Below, piece after piece: positions 42,998 through 52,800 of a DNA stretch of 64,000 bases. This DNA comes from an uncultured Duncaniella sp. Its GTDB lineage: Bacteria; Bacteroidota; Bacteroidia; Bacteroidales; Muribaculaceae. A program made the translations under genes and the position numbers. The stretch lies in NCBI RefSeq assembly GCF_910577345.1, contig NZ_CAJTMT010000009.1, forward strand, positions 45,912 through 109,911, in the 5' to 3' direction. Under the pieces are notes generated by a model. The model was given only the letters and a program-made list of their open reading frames with translations, was not told the DNA's origin and ran no database searches. The stretch's first letter is position 1, and each line of letters starts with the position of its first letter.

Positions 42998-44794
42998 TTA
43001 GTCAAAAATTTTCACACGCATTACGTTGAAATTGGCTTCGCGCTGACAGGTCCATGAGCCTCGGAGGGCTTTCACGCGGCGGTTGAGATTGTCGAGACCG
43101 AGGCCTTGGCTTTCGGTTGCGGAGGGGTCGAAGGGGGAGCCGTTGTCGGTTATTTCAAGGGTTGTTTCTCCACGAGAGGCGGTCAGGGAGATGGTGATGG
43201 CGGTTGCATCGCTGTGGCGGCGGAGGTTGCCTGTCCATTCCTGGACGATGCGGTAGAGGTGGATCGAGTCTGACGGGGAGAGGTCAATGGGAGTTGATGG
43301 AGGGAGGAATGTGACGGTGCCGTCGCTTTTCTGGGCGTAGGCTGTAAGGAGCTGGACGATAGTGAGTCCGTTGAATTTCGGCGGGAGGAGCTCGTGGGAA
43401 ATAGCGCGGACTTCATCGCGGACATTGTGGAGCATTGAGGTGAGTTCGTCACGGTCGGTGCGCGGGGAGGCGAAGAGGAGTTCGATACCAAGGAGGTCGT
43501 TGCACACGCCGTCGTGCAGCTCATGGGCAAGGCGTCCGCGTTCCTGCTCAATGCCGTCGAGCTGCGCACGGATGTTGGCGAGTTCGATCTTGCGTCGGCG
43601 TGAGCGGAGCCAGAGTGCTAAAAGAAGACCGGCAATGACAATAAGAGCCGCAATGACTGCAATGATGGTCTGCTGACGGGCTTTTTCGGTCTGGAGCCGT
43701 GAGATTTCGAGCTCTTTTTCAGCCGTGTGGTAGCGGACGTTGAATTCTGATAGCTGGCTGTCGATGTCGGAACCGTGGATACTGTCGGCGATAGCTATGG
43801 CTCGGTTGTAGGCATCGTCCATCTTTTCGATGTCGCCGAGACCTTTGTAGTTCAACGCAATGCGCTGCCACAGGAGGTCTTCTGGCATGAACGGGCGCGA
43901 ATCCTTCATGCCTAATATGCGGAATTGCATGTCGAGGCTTTCGCGGTAGCGGCCCATGTCGGTGAGGATTACGGAGCTTTGCTCCATGAATCCGACAGAT
44001 TCGACGGAGGCTTCGGGGACTTTCGGCAGGAGGGCTTCGCCACGATGGATGTAGAAACGGACGGAGTCGGGGTTTTCAAGGCGGTTGTGCATCGCTATGA
44101 GGGAGGCGTATGTTTTGAGTATGTAGCGAGGGATGCCTCTCTTCTCTGCCACATCCATTATGGCCCGCTGCGTGGCGAGACCTTCGGAATGGTTTCCGTT
44201 CAGAAAGAGGATGGAACCGAGGGTTGAAGCGGCATAGATTTGCGTCTCGATGTCGTCGGTCAGCATGGCCTTCTCGACGGCTTTGCGGCCGAAGGGGATG
44301 GCGTCGTCGAGACGTCGGGTGTTGCCGAAGAGTATGGCGATGGATGTGAGGATGCTTGCCTCAAGGTCGGGAGAATCGTGGCCTTCGAGCAGGGCGAGTG
44401 CATTGTTGTAGCAGACGATGGCTGAATCGGGTTGCTGGTTGAGGCGATAGGCCACACCGAGGTCGGAGAGGGAGTTGACTATTGCAATTGTGTCGGCGGT
44501 TTCACGGGCCTGGCTGACGGCAGCGGAGAAGTCGGTTATGGCGGTTGAGTAGTTGCCGAGGGTGAAGTAAGCGTTGCCACGGATGGTCAGCAGGGCGGTG
44601 CGGATTGATTTGTCGTCGGCGCGCGGTGTGGCGAGGGCTTCGTTGCAGAGGATGATGGCGCTGTCGGGGTTGGAGTTGACGTAGGAATCGATGTGTTCGA
44701 TCCATGCCTCGGTTTCGTCAGTTGAGGCGAAAAGGTTAGTGTTGAGAAGGAGGATGGTTGTGATGGCTATGAGCAGGCGGGGTAGTGAGGTCAT
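42998..44794 (-). CDS. Histidine kinase with periplasmic TPR sensor (HisKA_3)
   Basis: The protein has 598 residues: a signal peptide, TPR repeats (about 30-350; for example RGNAYFTLGNYSTAITDFSAAV), one membrane helix (IIAVIAALIVIAGLLLALWL, 377-396), a coiled coil, and the dimerisation box RLAHELHDGVCNDLLG with the likely phospho-His427. A GHKL ATPase domain follows (ITDNGSPFDP; GLGLDNLNRRVKALRG). This is a typical Bacteroidetes sensor that phosphorylates the NarL-type regulator encoded next. The stimulus is unknown. Confidence 0.93.
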   Translation of the reverse strand: MTSLPRLLIAITTILLLNTNLFASTDETEAWIEHIDSYVNSNPDSAIILCNEALATPRADDKSIRTALLTIRGNAYFTLGNYSTAITDFSAAVSQARETADTIAIVNSLSDLGVAYRLNQQPDSAIVCYNNALALLEGHDSPDLEASILTSIAILFGNTRRLDDAIPFGRKAVEKAMLTDDIETQIYAASTLGSILFLNGNHSEGLATQRAIMDVAEKRGIPRYILKTYASLIAMHNRLENPDSVRFYIHRGEALLPKVPEASVESVGFMEQSSVILTDMGRYRESLDMQFRILGMKDSRPFMPEDLLWQRIALNYKGLGDIEKMDDAYNRAIAIADSIHGSDIDSQLSEFNVRYHTAEKELEISRLQTEKARQQTIIAVIAALIVIAGLLLALWLRSRRRKIELANIRAQLDGIEQERGRLAHELHDGVCNDLLGIELLFASPRTDRDELTSMLHNVRDEVRAISHELLPPKFNGLTIVQLLTAYAQKSDGTVTFLPPSTPIDLSPSDSIHLYRIVQEWTGNLRRHSDATAITISLTASRGETTLEITDNGSPFDPSATESQGLGLDNLNRRVKALRGSWTCQREANFNVMRVKIFD

Positions 44795-44820
44795 GGAGGG
44801 GGCTTTGGGGGGAGATAAGG

Positions 44821-44900
44821 CAAATAGGACAAATAGGCCAAATAGGCCAAATAAGCCAAATAAGGCAAATAGGGCGAATAAGGCTAATAGGCCTAATAGG
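44821..44900. repeat. Degenerate ~10 bp tandem repeat
   Basis: About eight units of CAAATAGGN with drift (CAAATAAGC, CGAATAAGG, CTAATAGGC) lie between the TonB receptor and the histidine kinase. Confidence 0.8.
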
Positions 44901-44926
44901 GGGACAGGGGATGAGGATGGCTGTTT

Positions 44927-47338
44927 TTAGAAGTCGATGGTCAGGCGGAGGTTGAGTTGGCGGCGGGTGAGGTAGTTGGGGACGGCGTATTGGATGTCGT
45001 TGACATCGGTGACCCAATAGTAGGAGGCTACGTTGGCAATGTCGAGGAGGTTGAACACGTCGACACCGAGCCATACGCTCTTGAAGTGACGGGCAAAGCC
45101 GTAGCGGCTCTCACTCTCTTTGAGCGGGGAGAGGAGGGCGTAGGAGAGACCTATGTCCACACGCTTGTAGGGGGGCATACGGAAGTAGCTTTTGTCGCGC
45201 GACGAGCGTGGGGCAGTCGAGGGGAGACCGTCCATGAAGATGCCGCGGAGGGCGAATTTGAGTTTCGGGAATTTCGGGAAGTAGTCGGTGAAGAAGAGGC
45301 CGAGGCTATAGCTGCGGTCGGTGGGGCGCGGGACCTTAACTCCGTGGAGGGTCTCGCTGGTCTTCATCAGTGAGAAGCTTATCCATGAATCGCTTCCGGG
45401 GACGAATTGACCGAAGAGTTTAAGGTCGAGACCGGTTGCGTAGCCGGAGCTTTCGTTGAGACCGGAGTAGACGATTTTAAGGTTGTCGATTTCGTAGGGG
45501 ACAAGGTCAGAGAGGGCTTTGTAGTACAGCTCGCCGGATAGTTTGAATGGGCGGTTGAGGGCGCGGAAGGTGTAGTCGGTTCCGGCGATGATGTGGAAAC
45601 TGCGCTGCGATTTGATATCGGTGTTCAGCTCGATGGTCTGATTGCCTTTGTCGTCGCTCACCGGCACACGGTATTCTTTATAGAATGGGCTTTGATAGTA
45701 GAGGCCGGTGGCGAAGCGGAAGGCCCACGAGGGTGATTTCTCGGGGATGAAGCCGACTGTGACGCGCGGACTGAGGAGGAGCTCCTTGTTGAAGCTCCAG
45801 TAGCTCAGACGAAGACCCGCGTTGAGGGTTAGGAATCCCGCAGCGGTGTTGATTTTCCATGCGTCCTGCGCGAAAGCCGAGAAGCGGGTCGAAGAGAGGT
45901 CGTGGTGCGAGGCGAGATTGTAGACCATGCGCAGGTTTACGCCGTCGGAGGGGAGGGAGAAGCCTGCGGAGTCACGCAGTTCCCATTCGCGGCTGCGGTC
46001 CATGATGTTTTCGCCTTGGATATTGAGCCCGTAGGTCAGAGTATGGCGTGGATTGATTGCGGTCTCCCCTTTGAGTGCAAGGGAAAGTACCGAAGCTTTG
46101 AGGCGGTTGCGCGCATGTTCGTGGTAGCGGCCTACGCCGAGCTCGCCTCCGATGTTGGAAGTGCCGGCCTGGTCGAGCCAGTATTCACCTGAGATGTCGT
46201 AGGCCACCAGCTCGTCGGTCAGATATGCGGAGCCGAGGAACTGAAGATTGGTGGAACGGCTGAGGCGGTAGTCGAGAGAGATGGCTCCGAAATAGGTCTC
46301 GAAGCGGTCTTTCTCATGACCGTCGAAGTAGACGGTGAATTGCTTGGCATCGGCTGTTGTGCCGAAGGTTGTCGTGCGGTTCTGTGGTGTGAATTTGTAG
46401 TGGTTGACGGAGATGTTGCCGAGGAGTGAGAGCTTGAATTTAGGTGTCAGTTGCCAGTTGATGTTGGTCTGGTAGTCAAAAAATGTCGGGTCATACTCGC
46501 CCTTGGTATCCATCGAGCTGAGGAGTGAGGAATTGCGCTTGTAGCGAATTCCGTGGAGTTGGGAGAACTTTTTCGAGCCTTGTCCGATGGACAGGGAGGC
46601 GCCCATGAGGCTCGCGGAGAGTGAGCCTTCGAATGATTCGGGTTGGCGGTAGGTGATGTCGAGGACCGACGACATCTTGTCGCCATACTCTGCGGGGAAA
46701 CCTCCTGTCGAGAAGCCTATGGCTCCGACGAGGTCGGGATTGATGACGCTAAGTCCCTCCTGCTGTCCGGAGGTGATGAGAAGAGGACGGTAGACCTCGA
46801 TACCGTTGATGTAGACTGAATTTTCATCGTAGGAACCACCGCGCACGGAGTATTGCGACGACATTTCGTTGGAACCGGTCACACCGGCCATTGTCGTGAT
46901 GAGTGATTCGACACTGCCTCCCGATGCGTCGGGATTCTTGCGGAGTTCGGATGCGTCGATGGTGGCGATGGAGCCTGTCTGTTTCTTGAGTTCGGTCACT
47001 TCGACCTGCTGGAGCATCTCGGTGGTGAGTTGCAGACGCATGTTGAGGGTCACATCGCCTGATGCATCGATCAGACGGCGTGTCTCCTCGCGGTAGCCTA
47101 TACATGAAAAGTGGACGGTGATTGTGTCAGCGGCAGGACATGAGAGGGTGTAGTCGCCTTCAAGTCCGGATGTGGTGCCGATGGCTGTCCCGCCGATGCG
47201 GACGGTTGCAAACTCGACCGGTTCGCCGTTGGCGTCGGTGATTTTGCCGTGGATTTTTACCTGCGCGTATCCGAGTAGCGCAAGCAGTGGTGAAAGAAAG
47301 AGCAGGATGAGGGTATGACGGTGGCTTAAGCCTTGCAT
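44927..47338 (-). CDS. TonB-dependent receptor
   Basis: The 803-residue protein has a signal peptide, a carboxypeptidase-regulatory-like domain (KIHGKITDANGEPVEFATVRI), a plug with VESLITTMAGVTGSNEMSSQYSVRGGSYDENSVYINGIEVY, and a long beta barrel ending in the aromatic LRLTIDF expected for outer membrane assembly. There is no SusD neighbour. Downstream lie the response regulator pair and upstream a conserved small protein, so it may import a non-glycan compound. Confidence 0.9.
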   Translation of the reverse strand: MQGLSHRHTLILLFLSPLLALLGYAQVKIHGKITDANGEPVEFATVRIGGTAIGTTSGLEGDYTLSCPAADTITVHFSCIGYREETRRLIDASGDVTLNMRLQLTTEMLQQVEVTELKKQTGSIATIDASELRKNPDASGGSVESLITTMAGVTGSNEMSSQYSVRGGSYDENSVYINGIEVYRPLLITSGQQEGLSVINPDLVGAIGFSTGGFPAEYGDKMSSVLDITYRQPESFEGSLSASLMGASLSIGQGSKKFSQLHGIRYKRNSSLLSSMDTKGEYDPTFFDYQTNINWQLTPKFKLSLLGNISVNHYKFTPQNRTTTFGTTADAKQFTVYFDGHEKDRFETYFGAISLDYRLSRSTNLQFLGSAYLTDELVAYDISGEYWLDQAGTSNIGGELGVGRYHEHARNRLKASVLSLALKGETAINPRHTLTYGLNIQGENIMDRSREWELRDSAGFSLPSDGVNLRMVYNLASHHDLSSTRFSAFAQDAWKINTAAGFLTLNAGLRLSYWSFNKELLLSPRVTVGFIPEKSPSWAFRFATGLYYQSPFYKEYRVPVSDDKGNQTIELNTDIKSQRSFHIIAGTDYTFRALNRPFKLSGELYYKALSDLVPYEIDNLKIVYSGLNESSGYATGLDLKLFGQFVPGSDSWISFSLMKTSETLHGVKVPRPTDRSYSLGLFFTDYFPKFPKLKFALRGIFMDGLPSTAPRSSRDKSYFRMPPYKRVDIGLSYALLSPLKESESRYGFARHFKSVWLGVDVFNLLDIANVASYYWVTDVNDIQYAVPNYLTRRQLNLRLTIDF

Positions 47339-47416
47339 GGTTATTATCTATATAATTCTGTGTGGTCTATATAGTAGTAATAACGCCGTCACGGGGTGAA
47401 AAATTGTGCGTAAGGT

Positions 47417-47725
47417 TCAGAGTGGAAGGAGAATGATTGAATGACGGCCCGAACCGCAGGGTGGAGTGGCGATGGCAAGCTTGTTGAGGAAGTCTGTGAA
47501 GCCTCCGGGTGCGGCTGTCGCGTGGGGCATGTCGAGCTCGGGGGGAAGTGTGAATCCGGCAGGAGCGAAGATTATTATGCCGTTGTAGGAGGTGGTTGAG
47601 TGGAGTTCGGTGGAGAAAGGGACGATTCGGGGTGGAACCGAGGCGTCGTCAGGTGAGTAGCTGACGATGCAGTTGCGGTGTACCTGCCCGTCGAAGATGG
47701 CGGCGTGTGTGCGAACAGAGAGCAT
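47417..47725 (-). CDS. Small conserved-looking protein, function unknown
   Basis: This gene encodes 102 residues beginning MLSVRTHAAIFDGQVHRNCIVS, with IVPFSTELHSTTSYNGIIIFAP. It shows beta-rich, protein-like composition. It sits 79 bases from the receptor gene, with the DUF4296 lipoprotein upstream, a placement seen in other Bacteroidales (from memory). No motif is recognised. Confidence 0.5.
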   Translation of the reverse strand: MLSVRTHAAIFDGQVHRNCIVSYSPDDASVPPRIVPFSTELHSTTSYNGIIIFAPAGFTLPPELDMPHATAAPGGFTDFLNKLAIATPPCGSGRHSIILLPL

Positions 47726-47743
47726 TCTTTAGATAAGTATAGA

Positions 47744-47806
47744 GGGGATAGTATAGAGTATAGAGGGGATAGTATAGAGTATAGAGGGGAAAGTATAGAG
47801 TAGAGA
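47744..47806. repeat. 21-bp tandem repeat, three units
   Basis: GGGGATAGTATAGAGTATAGA repeats three times (47744-47764, 47765-47785, 47786-47806, the last with small changes). The internal word AGTATAGAGTATAGA also occurs in the prophage at 2667-2681. Confidence 0.9.
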
Positions 47807-47833
47807 GATTAGCGTGATGTTTTTTTGGGAGGG

Positions 47834-48619
47834 TTAGCGGGTTCTGACTGTTTGCTGGCCTTTGCGGGCGGCTACGTTGTCGTTGCGTCCACGGGTGCGG
47901 ACAACTGAGATGGAGTCGAGATAGGAGATTTCGTTTTTGGAGGGGGAATAGTAGATAGAGCCGTAGACAGAGGTTGCGACCTTTGCGGAGTCGAGTACGA
48001 GCGTGAGGGATTTTTTGCCTTCTGAGCCCTCGGTGAGTGTGACGTATTCAGCAGTGCCGTCGTTATAGGCGACAGCGATGGTCATGAACAGGGCTGAACG
48101 TGGATTGATGGGGCGCGCTGAGATGGTGTAGCGGTCGCCACGTTCCCAGTGCCTGTCGGTGTTGAACGTGAAGGTCAGGAAGTCTGAAGGATTGTTGGCG
48201 GTGTTGCGTATGGTTGCAGGACCTTGCCAGAGATTGACAGAGTCGCCGTCGAGGCTGATTGATTGAATGCGTTCGGTGCTCTTTCCTCCGGCTTTCTCGG
48301 CTTCGGCAATGCGGCCTTCGAGGATGGAGACAGTCTTGTCGTAGACCTTGATGTATTCCTGCAGATTGTTGCCGTACCAGTAGAGCGATGTGTCGAGCTC
48401 CTGTGTGGTCACTCCGTGACGCAAACAGATTGACTGGATGAAGGCCTGTTTGGTGGAATCGTTGCGGAACGACGAGCTGTTGGCTTCGACCACCGCCTCG
48501 CCGGTGTGGATGTCAGCCATAATCTCTGCCATTTTTCCTTCGGAAATGACATAGCCTGGAGTCTTGCTGCAAGCGGCAAGGATGAGAAGAATGGCGAGAA
48601 TCGGCAACAGACGGCGCAT
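47834..48619 (-). CDS. DUF4296 lipoprotein
   Basis: The 261-residue protein has lipobox ILAAC (Cys17) and the DUF4296 segment ISEGKMAEIMADIHTGEAVVE near residue 24. A helical stretch with SLYWYGNNLQEYIKVYDKTVSILEGRI follows, then a beta-rich C-terminal region. The family is a Bacteroidetes envelope lipoprotein of unknown role, typically near lspA, as here. Confidence 0.8.
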   Translation of the reverse strand: MRRLLPILAILLILAACSKTPGYVISEGKMAEIMADIHTGEAVVEANSSSFRNDSTKQAFIQSICLRHGVTTQELDTSLYWYGNNLQEYIKVYDKTVSILEGRIAEAEKAGGKSTERIQSISLDGDSVNLWQGPATIRNTANNPSDFLTFTFNTDRHWERGDRYTISARPINPRSALFMTIAVAYNDGTAEYVTLTEGSEGKKSLTLVLDSAKVATSVYGSIYYSPSKNEISYLDSISVVRTRGRNDNVAARKGQQTVRTR

Positions 48620-48683
48620 AGGGAGTGGGGTCAGGATGTGGGGATGGTGAAAACGTGTTGGTGAAGAGCGGGAGGACGCTGAA

Positions 48684-49313
48684 TCAGCGTTCAGGCAGCT
48701 CTGCGAGGGCCTTGGGAGTGAGGATGTAGCGGTGATAGAAGAGTATCAAGACGATTATGCCACAGGAGATGGCAGCATCGGCAAGATTGAATATCGGCTG
48801 GAAGAAGAGGAACTGCTGTCCGCCGACAAAGGGCATCCATGATGGCCAGATGAAGCTGAAAAGGGGAAAGTAGAGCATGTCGACCACGCGTCCGAGGAAC
48901 ACGGGGGCATAACCGCCATCGGGAGGGAAGAGGGTTGCGACCTGCGGCGGGATGGGGTTGTTGAACATCAGCCCGTAGAACACACAGTCGAAGATATTGC
49001 CCGCGGCGCCGGCCGTGACGAACGCGAGACAGACGAGATAGCCGCGCGGGACGGTGCGGAGGGCGTAGATCTTGGCCATGTACCATATCAGGAAGCCGAC
49101 GGCAACGATACGGAAGAGTGTCAGGACGAGTTTGCTGCCAAGTTCCATACCAAAGGCCATGCCGTTGTTCTCTATGAAGTAGAGATGGAACCAGGAGAAG
49201 ATTCTGAGATCTTCGCCAAGATAGAAGTGAGTCTTGATCCAGATTTTGAAAGCCTGGTCAAGAATCACAACTATTAGGGCGATAAACAGGATGAGTGTAG
49301 CTCTGCTACGCAT
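48684..49313 (-). CDS. lspA: Lipoprotein signal peptidase (signal peptidase II)
   Basis: The 209-residue inner membrane protease has four hydrophobic helices. The two catalytic aspartates are in GRVVDMLYFP (near residue 142) and FNLADAAIS (near 181), preceded by AAGNIFDCVFYG. It cleaves signal peptides of prolipoproteins, which are numerous in this window. It lies between the DUF4296 lipoprotein and dksA-like genes, all on the minus strand after ileS. Confidence 0.95.
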   Translation of the reverse strand: MRSRATLILFIALIVVILDQAFKIWIKTHFYLGEDLRIFSWFHLYFIENNGMAFGMELGSKLVLTLFRIVAVGFLIWYMAKIYALRTVPRGYLVCLAFVTAGAAGNIFDCVFYGLMFNNPIPPQVATLFPPDGGYAPVFLGRVVDMLYFPLFSFIWPSWMPFVGGQQFLFFQPIFNLADAAISCGIIVLILFYHRYILTPKALAELPER

Positions 49314-49379
49314 TTTCAGTCAGTGGGATTGATGTAGGATTTGGGTGGGTGAGGCAGATCCTTGAATGTGGAAGGATGA

Positions 49380-49763
49380 CTACTTCTTGTTCTGGGAATT
49401 TTTGGCTTCGACGCTGCGGGTTGCATGGGGGACGGCGCGCAGGCGCTCCTTCGGAATCAGTTCACCGGTCTCGCAGCAGATGCCGTAGGTCTTGTTCTCG
49501 ATACGGATGAGAGCATTCTGCAGATGCTGGATGAACTTCTTCTGGCGCTGTGCGAGCTGGCCGGCCTCCTCTTTCGAGAGGGTGCTCGCCCCCTCTTCAA
49601 GAATCTTGAAGGTGGGCGATGTGTCGGCAGTGTCGTTGCCATCAGTATTGTTGATGAGTGAGCGGAGGGAGTCATACTCCTTCTGCGCCTTGTCGAGTTT
49701 CTGGAGGATAAGCTCCTTGAATTCCTGGAGTTCCTCGTCGGAATAACGGGTCTTGTCGCTCAT
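49380..49763 (-). CDS. TraR/DksA-family protein
   Basis: The protein has 127 residues with an N-terminal coiled coil (SDEELQEFKELILQKLDKAQKEYDSL) and the C-terminal signature YGICCETGELIPKERLRAVPHATRSVEAK. Only the CC pair of the usual four zinc cysteines is present, so the zinc finger appears lost, as in several Bacteroidetes members. The family binds RNA polymerase through its secondary channel. It lies between ileS and lspA, a stable gene order in Bacteroidales. Confidence 0.85.
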   Translation of the reverse strand: MSDKTRYSDEELQEFKELILQKLDKAQKEYDSLRSLINNTDGNDTADTSPTFKILEEGASTLSKEEAGQLAQRQKKFIQHLQNALIRIENKTYGICCETGELIPKERLRAVPHATRSVEAKNSQNKK

Positions 49764-49807
49764 GGCAATTGTAGATGAAATATGTGTTTGAATATAGGTT
49801 GTCCGGT

Positions 49808-52800
49808 TCAGGCAAGGGTTATTTTGACTTTCGCGTTGATGTCGTCCATGCTGAGTTCCTCGACACCCTCCTCGCCGTCGGCAAGGGGCGCGATCTCAAG
49901 TGAGGTCGCGAGAACCTGACGGGAGATATAGTCGGCGAAGTCACGGATAGCGTCGTCGGTTGCTTCGCCGGGAGCGAAGGTGAGGGCGATGCGGTCGGTG
50001 ATGTCGTAGTCGCGCGATTTGCGGATGTTCTGGATGCGGTTGACGATGTCACGGGCGATACCCTCGCGGCGGAGTTCGGGAGTGACGGTGACGTCGAGGG
50101 CGATGGTGAGATTGCCTTCGTTGGCCACGAGCCAGCCGGGGATGTCCTCGGAGATGATTTCCACGTCGGTCAATTCGACCTCGGCGGGAGTGCCGTTGAG
50201 ATCAAAGGTGAGTTTGCCGTCGCGCTCGAGGGTGGCGATTGATTTCGCGTCGAGGTTCTTGATGATTTCGGCGGCTGCCTTCATCTGCTTTCCGAATTTC
50301 GGACCGAGTTTCTTGAAGTCGGGCTTGACGCTCTTGACGAGTATGCCTTCATCGTTGCCGACAATCTTAAGGTCTTTGACGTTGATTTCGTTCTTCACCA
50401 GTTCCTGAATTGCTTCGAGGGCTGCACGACGGGCATCATCGGCCACGGGCACCATGATGGTCTGGAGCGGCTGACGCACCTTGAGGTTGACTTTGCGACG
50501 GAGAGCGAGAGTCATGGAGGTGATGTCCTGCGCGAGTTTCTGACGTTCTTCGAGTTCGGGGTCGATGAGGGCCGGGTCGCTCTCGGGGAAGCGGTCGAGG
50601 TGGACTGACTCTGTCGAACCGGTGAGGTCGCGGTAGAGACGGTCGGCATAGAAGGGCGCGAAGGGAGCCATGAGACGGCTGACGGTCTCAAGGCAGGTAT
50701 AGAGTGTCTGATAGGCGGCGAGTTTGTCGGTTGTCATTTCGCCACCCCAGAAACGTTTACGGTTGAGGCGTACATACCAGTTCGAGAGGTTGTCGCCGAC
50801 GAAGTCACCGATTGCACGGGCTGCGCGGGTGGGCTCGTAGTCGTCGAGGGCTGCGGTCACCTCTTTGATGAGGGTGTTGAGGAGCGAGAGAATCCAGCGG
50901 TCGATCTCGGGACGCTCGCTGACGGGCACCTGCGGAGCTGTCGGGTCGAAATTGTCGACGTTGGCGTAGAGAGCGAAGAAGCTGTATGTATTATATAAGG
51001 TGGAGAAGAGCTTGCGCGATGTTTCGAGCACGCCTTTCTCGTCGTATTTCAGATTGTCCCAGGGTGCGGAGTTGGAAATCATGTACCAACGCACGGGGTC
51101 GGCGCCATACTGGCTTATCTGACCGAATGGATCGACGGCGTTGCCGAGGCGCTTGGACATCTTGTTGCCATACTTGTCGAGCACAAGTCCGTTGGAGATG
51201 ACAGTCTTGTAGGAGATGGAGTCGAAGACCATGCCGGCGATTGCGTGGAGGGTGAAGAACCATCCGCGGGTCTGGTCGACACCTTCGGCGATGAAGTCGG
51301 CGGGATATACCTCGCGGTTGTCAAATGCCTCCTTGTTCTCGAAGGGATAGTGAATCTGGGCGTATGGCATGGAGCCGGAATCGAACCAAACGTCGATGAG
51401 GTCTTTCTCGCGGCGCATGGGTTTGCCGGAGGGTGAGACGAGGACGATGTCGTCGACGTAGGGACGGTGGAGGTCAATCTTCTCATAGTTGGCCTTGTCG
51501 AAGTTGCCCGGTTCGAAACCTGCCTTGCGGTAGGGGTTCTCGGTCATGAATCCTGCTTCGACGGCGCGTTCGATTTCATTGAAAAGCTGCTCTACGGATG
51601 AGATGCAGAGTTCTTCCTTGGCATCCTCTGTGCGCCAGATGGGGAGGGGGGTACCCCAGTAGCGGCTGCGTGAGAGATTCCAGTCCTGAAGGTTTTCAAG
51701 CCACTTGCCGAAACGGCCGCTGCCGGTCGATGCGGGTTTCCACTTGATGCCTTCGTTGAGCTGCATGAGGCGTTCGCGCACGGCTGTGGTCTTGATGAAC
51801 CATGAGTCGAGCGGGTAGTAGAGGACGGGTTTGTCCGTACGCCAGCAGTGGGGATAGTTGTGGGTGTGCTTCTCGATTTTGAACACCTTGTCGGTAGCCT
51901 TGAGTTCCATGCAGATTTTCACGTCGAGAGTCTCGGTCTGCTCGGTTGCTTCGGGGTCGTAGGCGTTCTTGACATACTGACCTTCCCAGGGTTTGTAGGC
52001 TTCGACATCGACCATCTCCTCGACGAATTTTGGGTCGAGGTCGGAGAGGAGGTAGAAGCGGCCTGTGAGGTCGACCATCGGACGGATGTTGCCGTCGCGG
52101 TCAGTAAGGTGAAGCGGAGGAATGCCGTTCTGACGCGACACACGGAGGTCGTCAGCGCCGAAGGTTCCGGCGATGTGGACGATACCTGTACCGTCCTCGG
52201 TTGTGACATAGTCGCCGGGGATTACGCGGAATGCACCTTCGCCGGGATTGACCCAGGGGAGAAGCTGCTCGTAGTCGATGCCGACGAGGTCAAGACCCTT
52301 GACCTGAGCGACGACTTCGTAGGGGATGAGCTTGTCGCCCTTCGAGTAGCTGTCGAGGGGGAGTTCCTTGGCTTTGGCATTGAAGAGCGAACCCATGAGA
52401 GCGTCGGCTGCGACAACTGTGATGGGTTTGCCGGAATATGGATTGTAGGTGCGGACGATGTTGTAGGTGATGTCCGGGCCTACGGCAAGTGCGGTGTTGG
52501 AGGGAAGGGTCCACGGAGTAGTGGTCCATGCGAGGAAGTAGGGAGTTCCCCACTTGAAGAGGAGTTCGCGGTAGGGAGCGAGCGAGGGATTCTCATTGTC
52601 GAGGATGCGGAACTGGGCGACGCAAGTGGTGTCCTTCACGTCGCGGTAACATCCGGGCTGGTTTAGCTCGTGGGAGCTGAGGCCTGTTCCGGCTGCGGGG
52701 GAGTAGGGCTGGATGGTGTAGCCCTTGTAGAGATAGCCTTTCTCGTAGAGCTGACCGAGGAGCCACCATACGGTCTCGATGTAGCGGTTGTCGTATGTGA

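Noticed and set aside
51848..52666. 272-codon plus-strand frame inside ileS
   Set aside because: Antisense to ileS; composition is the usual mirror of a GC-rich coding frame.
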